The notes beneath the pieces are model-generated. The model saw only the letters and a program-made list of their open reading frames with translations, made no database searches and was not told the DNA's origin. From the NCBI RefSeq assembly GCF_918797505.1, contig NC_092796.1, forward strand, positions 32,746,098-32,810,097: a stretch of 64,000 nt of DNA, written 5' to 3'. The position numbers were made by a program, and so were the translations under genes. Numbering within the stretch: the first letter of the stretch is position 1; the number at the start of each line of letters is the position of its first letter. Positions 55,472-64,000 of the stretch are shown here, piece by piece. The DNA is from Bemisia tabaci. Its lineage: Eukaryota; Arthropoda; Insecta; Hemiptera; Aleyrodidae.

Positions 55472-56087
55472 AATGGGCCTGTTGCATGCAAGAGATACAG
55501 CCGCGCGAATAGACTTTTTAGGGGTTAAATGACACGAAAATTACGATGGTCTCATTGAAAAAGTCTGAAATACACTCCTTACTGCGCAATTTTGGTTGTT
55601 AGGAACGCGCTTTTTCAAATTTCCCGCGTCTGGGGGCAGTTTTCTAATCACCGGAAACGAGCAAACGGCGGGCTCGGTGATTTCCGGAAGATGCCGAGTC
55701 GTTGTTGTTGTTGTTATTTTTTCCTTCAGTTTGTTTACAAACCCAACGTGATCTCATATAGTGGTCCATGTACGCTTTATGTGGTAACGAAATCGATCAA
55801 CTTTTAAATATCCAACGCAATCCTTCTGCATTTCATTTCACGATATCACGAGCTCCGATTTTTAGGTTATGTTGTCAGTTTTAGTTGACCGGAAATAGCC
55901 GCGAGTTGCCGTTAGAAAACTGCCCCCAGACGCGGGAAATTTGAAAAAGCGCGTTCCTAACAACGCAAATTGCGCAGTAAGGAGTGTATTTCAGACTTTT
56001 TTAGTGTGACCATCGTAATTTTCGTGTCATTTAACCTCTAAAAAGTCTATTCGCACGGCTGTATCTCTTGCATGCAACAGGCCCATT
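55472..56087. mobile_element. 616-bp element with inverted repeats of about 200 bp, family M
   Basis: AATGGGCCTGTTGCATGCAA on the left and TTGCATGCAACAGGCCCATT on the right start perfectly inverted arms that run about 200 bp to CCCGCGTCTGGGGGCAGTTT and AACTGCCCCCAGACGCGGG. Few arm mismatches, so it is young or maintained. The centre has GTTGTTGTTGTT. No transposase. The target duplication is ambiguous because the flanks are themselves part of the palindrome. Confidence 0.9.
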
Positions 56088-56174
56088 CTTTCAACAATCT
56101 CCATGCATCTTCATCATTTTTGAAACCCGATCAATTTTTATTTTAGAAACTAAAACTTACCGAACTGATTTTTT

Positions 56175-56425
56175 TACTTCTAGGAGGACCTATCTTATCA
56201 ATATCATTTGCGTTTTTCAGGAATTTTTCTGAGATGTTTCACTCCACTGGGGTCTCAATATCGAGACTTCTGTAACTGAAAGTTGACGACCTAGTCCTAC
56301 CAATACCGTTAAATCGTTACCCGTCCAGGAAGTATCCTCCCCGGAAGTGAACTCCAGTCGAATAGGTATGCTTATATTGTAGATTACATCGAACCCACAC
56401 ATTATAGTCAAAATTTTTCCACCAG
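56175..56425 (-). repeat. Family K head, copy 2, with minus-strand open frame
   Basis: Homologous to 48985-49235. On the minus strand 56217-56411 is open for 64 codons, including RLEFTSGEDTSWTGNDLTVL and VLVGLGRQLSVTEVSILRP. I recognise no domain. The LEFTSGxDTxWT block is also visible, then broken, in copy 1. Confidence 0.6.
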
Positions 56426-56599
56426 TGTTTTCATGTTTCGGCTTCCCTTGTGAAAATACTTGCAGAGTATCAAGACGAAAAGAGGGTACCTATATCCATA
56501 AAAGTTTTACAAATTATTACCTATGTATTCTGTTAATCATTCGTCGTAAAGTTAAAGCGTTGCAAATTACAGTTAAGTACTGAAGTTCTTTTTTGTTGT

Positions 56600-57215
56600 G
56601 AGATTTATGAGCCGTTATGTTTTACTATTTGATGCTTTGGATTATGTCCCACTTGTGGGTTTAAAAGTGATTCTGAATTTTCCGAATTTTTAATTTAATC
56701 GAAACCTACTTAATTTTCTTGCTTAATATTTTCCGAACCATCATGTTTTACTACTTCATTCTTTGGCTCATACCCCACTTGTGGGTTTGAGATAGAGCGA
56801 GAATTCTCCGCTGCAAGTACCTAGTTTTAAAAACCAGTTTAAACGCTGTTTATTTTCTCTTTTTTAATTATGAGTTTCTGAGTCATCATGTTTTACTATT
56901 TGGTGCTTTTGATTATGTCCCACTTGTGGGTTTAAAAGTGATTCCGAATTTTCCAAATTTTTAATTCAATCGAAAACCTACTTAATTTTCTTGCTGAATA
57001 ATTTCCGAGCGATCATGTTTTACTATTTCATTCTTTGGCTCATACCCCACTTGTGGGTTTGAGATAGAGCGATAACTCTCCGCTGCAAGTAAATTTAAAA
57101 ACCAGTTTAAACTCCTTTTTTTTCTCTTATTTAATTATGAGTTTCTGATTCATCATGTTTTACTATTTGATGCTTTGGATTATGTCCCATTTGTGGGTTT
57201 AAAAAGCGATTCCGA
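56600..57215 (-). repeat. Family K tandem array, copy 2 (five alternating units)
   Basis: Two unit types alternate A-B-A-B-A with an A-to-A period of 267-269 bp. Minus strand: type A reads NPQVGHNxKHQIVKHDxSET then HN and stop; type B reads SNPQVGYEPKNEIVKHD then an acidic tail and stop, starting after a good acceptor (ACTTGCAG). Plus strand: each unit has an ATG (56617, 56743, 56888, 57015, 57155) with MFYYLMLWIMSHLWV-like peptides. Whether either strand is expressed is unknown. Confidence 0.7.
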
Positions 57216-57539
57216 ATTTTCCAAATGTCTAATTTGTTCGAGAACCTACTTAACTTTCTTACGTATTGATGGTCTAATGGTGGTATTGATGGTGGGGTTT
57301 GCATGTGTGACAGGCATATGAAAATGACGCAGGTATTTAAAATTCTCCACATAATAACCATGAATAAAGGGTGTGAGAGGTTGTCTTACCGGTGCCTCAC
57401 GAAAGTGGAGGGTGGGGGAATAAGGGTCAAAAAGTTGACCAAAACGCAAGGATTTTGTCAGGGTTATTGGGCCAGAATTCCGTAGCATTTACTTCGATTA
57501 CTTTATCCTTTGAATTATTCGTATCACCTGGAAACATAA

Positions 57540-57905
57540 CCCAAGTAGCATTTTTCAATGTAAAAGTTGCAAAAAGTTGAAACAATGTTGGTATTAGAAT
57601 TAGTTGCAACAAAGTTTTAACTTTCGGTCAACTTTTGGTCGATAAGTGCCGAATTTCGGCGATCTGATCGGAAGACAAAGTTGCGACCTGCTGAGATTGC
57701 AAAATTGCTGAACCAAAGTTGTTTAAAATCTAAAGATAGGCAAACAGCAATACTTTGGGAGTTGAAACATGTTTCAACTTAAATGCAACTAGTTCCAACA
57801 ATGATAGCTCCTTCGGGGGAGAGAGTAGGCAATCTGCACATCAATCTATTAGTTGCAAGAATCAAACGATTTTGTTGCAAGTTGTTGCAACCTCTGCTAC
57901 TTGGG
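57540..57905. repeat. Inverted-repeat element with CCCAAGTAGCA ends
   Basis: CCCAAGTAGCATTTTTCAAT on the left, and TTGTTGCAACCTCTGCTACT then TGGG on the right. The interior is full of GTTGCAA/TTGCAAC and has a perfect palindrome GTTGAAACATGTTTCAAC (57761-57778). No duplication of the flanks was clear. Confidence 0.65.
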
Positions 57906-58664
57906 AAGTAGGTACCTTTCAGAATACAATTACCATAGTTTTCTTAAGATTTTCCTCTTTTTCTTTGAATAACTGAATACATAAAATTGCCTTAAAATCA
58001 GAGCATATACATCCCTCGATAAACAATGATCAAAATAATGAAGAACCAATTTTATATTTTAATTTGAGTGTGTAATGATACTCATTTCTATTGAACTTTC
58101 ACCAATCTACTTATTTTCGTCTGCTCCTCAAGAATTTAGTTCAGAATAAAGATGTCTTTCAATTCTATGTGTATATTTTTTCTTCCATTCCACGAATGAC
58201 AATATGTCAAAAACGCATTGTCTTTTGTCTTGGCTTTAGTCAGCATCAACAAGGTGACAAAAATATTTCATATTTTGAAAATTTTGATTTAAAATTTGAA
58301 GAGTCTGCAAAAACTACAAAGAGAATCATTATGTGAAAACAATTTTTCTTAATAAAACTATTGCCATCCGTTTTTGTCTCAGAGAGAAAACTTTCATGAA
58401 AAAATTGCCTTTTATGGTTAGATTTTGTTTTTTGTTACTCTAAACGAGTTTTAATTAGTTTTGCTTAAGTACGTACTTTCAATTTTATTTTATATTTTCA
58501 TGAGGTATTTTGACTTTATTCTTTCCTTCTCTAAGAGACGAAGGTAGAATCCTATTATTTTACCATCAGCCTTTGTTCATGGAAAAGGGCTCATCTATGC
58601 ACGGTAAATAATGGTAAGAAAACTTTCACATTTTCGCCATGAGCAAATAATAACGTATAAATGT

Positions 58665-58911
58665 ACGGCCATAAGGAAGAACGCAGTATAAACCTTCAGG
58701 CGTTGCCAAATCACCTTTGATAAAACACGAATTTTCTGGTAAACTTGTGAATATTTTTTCTCCAATTTTTCAAATTATTTTGCTCGAAATCCACCGAAGA
58801 GTCCTGAAAATTTAAAGGAAAAATATTCATAACTTTCCTCAAAAATGAACATTTTATCGAAGGAAATTTGGCAACTCTCAAATGTCTACGGCGTTCTTCC
58901 TTAGCACGGCA
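58665..58911. mobile_element. Family A element, copy 14
   Basis: ACGGCCATAAGGAAGAACGC then AGTATAAACCTTCAGG on the left and AAATGTCTACGGCGTTCTTC then CTTAGCACGGCA on the right. ATGT at 58661-58664 and 58912-58915 is a perfect 4-bp duplication. The outermost left bases are mutated. Confidence 0.85.
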
Positions 58912-59469
58912 ATGTTATAGGATACCGATGTCATACATTTCTGTAATTTCAAACATTACTTGCAGCTGTTTATACCTGCACACTATAGTGTATCACGAGA
59001 AAGGGAGTTGAGAGACATAAAAAATTTCAAGCACCAATAATTTTTAGTTAAACTCGTCAAATGTTAAATTCTTTGAAAAACTCGAATACTGCATATAGTG
59101 CTCATTTTTCACCTGAATGTTTCAATCACAGTAAAAATCCATTTGCGTAACAAGCTTTCGTGTGATATTGCACCTAATTGCACCTATTGCACGCTAATTT
59201 CGGAATCACAAAAATGTCGTTTAACTCCTTCGTTCGTGATACTCTTCAGATCTGATTATTGAAATTTAGCGCCTCCTCAAGGGCCAGGGCATGCAACCCA
59301 CTTCATAAAAGGTATTTTCTGGAATCACCTGACTCAAGTAAGTAATCTCCTAGAGCATTTCTCAATAAATCTTAATAATCCAAATTTAATAAAATTAATG
59401 GTATATCATTTTACCCATCTACTAAATAACAATATGGCAAAAAAAATATCTGTAAATAAAAATAGACTG

Positions 59470-60255
59470 CCAAAACCGAAATTTACCTCAGATTCGGATT
59501 TCTCGTGAAAAACTGATAAGATTTTATGCATCATTTGTTAGAATAGCGTGAAGGAAAGAGGTTTAATGACGTAAAAAAACACTAATGTGGGATCAATTTT
59601 CAAGGACAATTCTGTATATTCTCTTACGATTTTAAATAGATTAAAACGTGTAATATCCAAAATCTAAGCTCAGATTCGGATTCCTCGTGAAAAATTGATG
59701 AGATTTCATGTATCATATGTTAAAAAAGCGTGAAGGAAAAAGGTTTAGCGACGCGTATAGATTCTGTCATACCACCCTTTTGAACTACGCCACCGCGCCG
59801 CGCTGGTCGCCCGAGATGCAACCGAACGGTGAGGCGCCGGCCGGCGCTTAGCGTTCGGTTTCGTCCCGAGGAATTTCTCACGATAAATTCTTATTCTTCC
59901 TCCTCCGCTGACCCACTGAGCACTACCCATGTTGCCACGTTGGATTCATATGCTCGAATCAGTATGTCTACGTTACGTCTCTTTCCTTCACGCTATGCTC
60001 GGGTATGATACATGAAATTGTATCAATTTTTTATGAGGAATCCGAATCTGAACTTCGATTTTGGGTATCATGCGTTTTAAGTCAAATTTTCCAAATTCGA
60101 AAATCTGAAATGACTGACGTGGCTTAAAATGCCATCTCGGCTCCTGTTCGATGGATTTTCCTGAAATTCGGTGTCAAGGTATGATACATGAAATCGCATC
60201 GATTTTTTACGAGGAATCCGAATCTGAGCTTCGATTTTGGGGATCACGCGTTTTA
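59470..60255. repeat. Composite inverted and direct repeats, family L
   Basis: AGATTCGGATTTCTCGTGAA (59490), CAGATTCGGATTCCTCGTGA (59672), then inverted TTTTTTATGAGGAATCCGAA (60028) and TTTTTTACGAGGAATCCGAA (60204). The inner pair (59645-59753 and 59965-60078) forms arms of about 110 bp, including GCGTGAAGGAAA/TTTCCTTCACGC. The loop holds a GC-rich palindrome GGCGCCGGCCGGCGC. Confidence 0.75.
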
Positions 60256-60622
60256 AATCAAAATCTGTCAAAATTCAAAATTCGAAAAACCGAAATGGCT
60301 TAAAATGCTATCTCGGCCCCTGTTCGATGAATTTTTCTGCAATTCGGTGTCAGGAGGTATTTTTCGACGGGAAACTCGAATTTTTAGTCCATTTTTTAAA
60401 ATTCTCAACTCCAAAATGTTGGATGTGGCTTAAAATGCTATGTCGGCTCCTGTTCGATGGATTTATGGCGCCCCCATACTACATGCCTACTTTTGTATTT
60501 CTGTACAGCCGCAAATTTAGGGTCAAGGGGCGCCTGACCGTCTATGGACCAGGTGGAGTTTTTGTCCTGAAAATTTACCTTTAGACGGCAATTCTCTTAA
60601 TATTTTGTCTCTGGTTTTTATG

Positions 60623-60805
60623 CCCCCCCCCCTCCTTTCTCGCGGACTCTCTTTTCACTTTTCTTGCCTCCTTTTCCCTTCCATTACCCCCTTCTTCCTT
60701 GCTTTCACTGCCCAACCTTGTTTCCTTTTCCTTTTTTCCCCTTGTCCTTTCTTCCCTTTTTTTCCTTTTCCTTTTCCCCCCTTTTTCCCCTCTCTTCTTC
60801 TTTCG
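60623..60805. repeat. Pyrimidine-rich low-complexity tract
   Basis: Almost only C and T on the plus strand (CCCCCCCCCC, TTTTCCTTTTCC blocks). It produces open frames in several registers that are not genes. It ends in AAGTCCGGGCCTG (60859-60871), which resembles a hAT right terminus, with no matching left end found. Confidence 0.7.
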
Positions 60806-60904
60806 TGGCGCCCCCCAAAGGCTGGCGCCCGTGTGCGCCGCACGCCCTGCACACGCCCTAAGTCCGGGCCTGGAAATACGTGGTCTGGTTGTTTCATCGT
60901 CGAT

Positions 60905-61163
60905 CGACGCTGTTAGTCGGCAATCACAAATCTCGTTTGCAGTGTCTGAAAATCTTCGCCTCTATGTTATTTTTTTAAAGGAGGACAAATTTGACATCCT
61001 TCCTTGAAATTTTTGCAGAATTTTCTTCGCACAGAGAAGAAAAATCACAGGAGTTTCAAAGAATTGCCGCTGAGTAGGTACTTAGCTTTCCGTTTAAAAA
61101 TAAAGTATATGACAGGAGGTCTGCGACGTCGCAAACCGAGTTCTGATTGCCGACTTACACCTT
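60905..61163. repeat. Inverted-repeat element, family G2, copy 2
   Basis: CGACGCTGTTAGTCGGCAAT then CACAAATCTCGTTTGCAG on the left and CTGCGACGTCGCAAACCGAG then TTCTGATTGCCGAC on the right. Interior GAGGACAAATTTGACATCC and AGAATTTTCTTCGCACAGAG match copy 1 at 2355-2611. Confidence 0.75.
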
Positions 61164-61242
61164 CAACTTCACCGCCGGAACTTCAGAGTTGTATCTTATT
61201 GCCTTTCCTTCAACAACAAGCTCCACTGGCGGGTACTAATAT

Positions 61243-61796
61243 AATGAACCACTAGACAAGGTACGAATTTCAGCATTCTGATACATGTTTCTTAACCAAA
61301 ATTTCACGTAGAACACGATACGCACAACGAAAATTACCGAAATTAACTCTTTACGAAGATATTTAATGATTCTTGATGCGTGAATTGAAACCACCCGCTC
61401 ATGAAAACTCAATGCTCTACGTGATTTACATCGCGCGCTAAACGTTATCATAAACGTCTCAGCGATATAAAAATCTGGCAACCTCAGTCTTGACGCTTTG
61501 GCTCAGCTACAGCAAATTGATTATAGTTTGAACAACACATGGTGGGAGATGAACATTGCTCGATTGAGAAGCTTGCTGAAACCATTGTAGTGCGCGATTT
61601 GACTCACGTAGAGCTTTGAGTTTCTCGCGAGCGGCCAGTTCAAATTCCTCGTAACTGATGCGAAATAAAAACGTTAATATCTTCGCTAAGAGTTGGTTTC
61701 AGTAACTTTCGTTGCGCGAATCGTGTTCTACGTGAAATTTTAGTTCAGAAACATGTATTAGAATGCTAAAATTCGTACCCTGTCTAGTGGTCCATT
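61243..61796. repeat. Inverted-repeat element, family Q, copy 2
   Basis: AATGAACCACTAGACAAGGT then ACGAATTTCAGCATTC on the left and GAATGCTAAAATTCGTACCC then TGTCTAGTGGTCCATT on the right. The arms extend far inside (AAATTTCACGTAGAACACGA and its inverse). Matches the element in WDR7 intron 5. Confidence 0.8.
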
Positions 61797-62769
61797 TCCT
61801 TTGCGTGGTTCTACCAAACCCTTGTAAAAGTCCGATATGAAATGCATGACCGTAAATGTAAACCATTAGTATCAACTTCCTGTGACTTGGTTGACCATTA
61901 AAATTATCTCCACTCTAAATTTTTTGATACGTAAAAATTGCGCGCAAAATCATCAACAACGTGAGCTCATCATCGTGATTTAATATCCATACATTTCAGA
62001 AAGTTTAACAGACGCAAAAAGATTTATCAATTGCGTTTATTGTGCTTCGAAATTGATAAAATAAAAAATAAAAAAATGAATAAAACACTTTAATGTGACG
62101 CTTTATGAGTGATTGAATAACAAAACGACAATATGCCTCACCATGTGTTGACATGATTTGAACTCCTGAGCTCTATCTGAAAGCGAAAGCTCTGTGATGA
62201 TCTCTTCATGCTGAATATGGTTATTTCTTGTTAGTCGCATAAGAAGAAACGACCCAAATGTCTGGTGCAGAAAAGGGTTTCTTTTTTGTGTCGGAAAGGG
62301 CTTTGTACCTATGGCATAAAGGAAAACACCCTTTTTCTCACGTCTGTCATGCGATGAATTTCAGCCGCTGCATTAGTCGACCGATAGCTTTTTATTTTTA
62401 CGTCTCTGAAATACGCAGCCATTCTATTTCGATAAAATTAAGAAAGAGATTTCAATGCTTCAACGGGACGACTTTATTTCAGGATTTGATGGTTAGGTGA
62501 ACCGAGAGTCTAGCTTGTCCTCATTGTACTTATATTTGACTTACTTTCAAAAAAAAATTTGAGAAGTTAAATAAGAACATATCTTGTAAATTCTAACTTC
62601 ATCGCCCCCTCGATTCGCGCAATGTCATTTGTACGACATCCGCTAATTCGCTACGTCCCTTTCAAAGGTATGGTTCGCCATCATGTTAGATTGTAGGTCA
62701 AAGATCCAAGATATTAAAGTTGAATTTTTTGTTTCTTGGAGGTCAAATTGGACAGTTTTCGTGAACTGC
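61797..62769. other. No feature recognised
   Basis: AT-rich single-copy-looking DNA. The short open frame 62258-62500 has no recognisable content. Confidence 0.4.
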
Positions 62770-62985
62770 CCATACATTAATATCAAATACGTTTCACGCT
62801 TACCAACGACTGCACTGCGGTTGACGCAATACGTGAAGTATTCCTGCACTCTTGTAGGCGCTAATAGGCGTGTCGCGCCGACCAGCAACCGCACGGTGTT
62901 TGGCGCAATACGTGAGGTATTCCTGCAGTCTTGTAGGCGTTAATATGCATTGACCGACGGCTGCAATATGTTTGGCGATAAATAG
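62770..62985 (-). repeat. Two inverted units of the hAT internal tandem repeat
   Basis: Read on the minus strand: TTAACGCCTACAAGACTGCA then GGAATACCTCACGTATTGCG, and TTAGCGCCTACAAGAGTGCA then GGAATACTTCACGTATTGCG. They match the units at 23558-23778 and 42126-42290, but the rest of the hAT element is not evident here. Confidence 0.7.
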
Positions 62986-64000
62986 TATAAACGATCTTAC
63001 AGCATTCGATTTAAAGAAACTGTGAAACAGAGGGGAGGGATAGTATGTTTGAAGAATGTCCGGGTAAAATCGATGAAACGATTCGAACAGAGTGCAAAAA
63101 TATTCGAACGAAGACTCTATCGAAAATTAAATGAAAACAAGTGGCAGAAACGAATGCGAGTGAATTTTTAAAGGAAGAAACCTTCTAAACATGTTTATTT
63201 CCCAAAATAATGCTAGATTGACTGGACTGGTCGGGCTACCCGGGTTTACTGGCGTGCTTACTGACTTTCAGGCTGAAGGACTGTGGAATGGACCACAGAT
63301 TGAAGGATGGTGCGGGGAGGGGGGGGGGGGGGTCGCTCATACAACGACAACGCGTCAATTTGAATTTCGCGCGCTTCCAAAGCCGCAAAGAGCCTCCTGC
63401 TCGCTGCGCAGAGAGTGTGCGCGGTGAATGTAGCATATAGCGCGAAAGGTAATGCGCTCGCTCGGAAAGGGTATTATAAGCCAACGGGTAAGTATTCGCA
63501 TCATAATTTTACCACATGAAGACCACCTGAAAAAGTAGCAACGAGTTAAACGTCGCTGTCAACGTTCGATTATAATTACGTCACTAAAGTGAAAAGCATT
63601 AGTAGACGAACAAAGCTTCCATTCATTGGGAAAACTCTCTCAATAACTACCTACTTTTAACTTGGGTATGTATTAACATGGGCGGAGCTGGTAGCTTTGT
63701 GTGAGAAGGCACCTTATTGAGGGATGGGGGGGGGGGGGGGGGGGCGGCACACAAAAAGACATCCTACCAAAGGGAACTCTTCCACCTCTAGGGAAAGATT
63801 CGAAAGATTTCTTTGATAATTTAAGTTTAGAGAGGGGGTCCTGGGATTAGGTACTAAAGGCGAATTTTGATAAACTCAGGAACAATTTGGAGCTATTTTT
63901 GCTAAAGAGAAGATCATATAACAATTGCAAAGATGACGAACAATGTATCACGCTCTTACTTGGTAAATACCTCTTTCTTGAGAAGGGCCACGTAAAGAGC
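62986..64000. other. Noncoding DNA with two G runs
   Basis: G runs at 63319-63332 and 63726-63744. GC-rich between about 63350 and 63480 (CGCTCGCTGCGCAGAG). No coding or RNA gene evidence. Confidence 0.4.

Noticed and set aside
60605..61007. Overlapping frames in the pyrimidine-rich tract
   Set aside because: Low-complexity C/T sequence lacks stops in several frames. The products are compositionally biased and unlike any protein.
62158..62215. tRNA-like stretch on the minus strand (GAGTTCAAATC with a short stem)
   Set aside because: There is a B-box-like match only. No A box, acceptor stem or full cloverleaf could be drawn.

Overview
The window is animal nuclear DNA: AT-rich, almost free of long open frames, dense in short inverted-repeat elements, with one gene in small exons joined by GT-AG introns. 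I think it is an insect, and the repeat families remind me of whitefly (Bemisia-like, Hemiptera). That organism guess rests on memory, not on a search.

The only protein gene I can defend lies at 25784-34575 on the + strand. Eleven exons splice in continuous frame into about 669 residues plus a stop and give the C-terminal half of WDR7 / Rabconnectin-3 beta. This WD40 protein works with the DMXL (Rabconnectin-3 alpha) subunit in V-ATPase regulation. The first visible exon opens in mid-codon, and no N-terminal WD40 exon was found in the 25.8 kb upstream, so the gene enters the window from the left. The 7 kb after the stop (34.6-41.8 kb) holds one recognised element and may be a long 3'UTR.

Regions: 1-25.8 kb is a dense mosaic of miniature elements, many nested, plus tandem duplications of about 117, 180 and 359 bp. 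25.8-34.6 kb is the gene, with elements in introns 5 and 8. 34.6-41.8 kb is element-poor. 41.8-64 kb is again element-rich.

The miniature elements sort into groups by their ends and target-site duplications (TSDs). Family A (about 250 bp, termini CTGCCGTGCTAAGG, 4-bp TSD) is the commonest. Families B, E and O share GGAC termini, a subterminal AGGAACCA and 4-bp TSDs, so one transposase may have moved all three. Families C (CAGTGGCGTGGC, 8-bp TSD) and R (CAGGGCCGGATT, 8-bp TSD) are hAT-type. One element looks Tc1/mariner-like (TA). I saw no intact transposase or reverse transcriptase.

The most unusual structure is family K: two related blocks (48985-49850 and 56175-57215), each a head of about 250 bp beside a tandem array. 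The array repeats a short motif that resembles coding sequence, and on the minus strand of the second block some units begin after a good splice acceptor.
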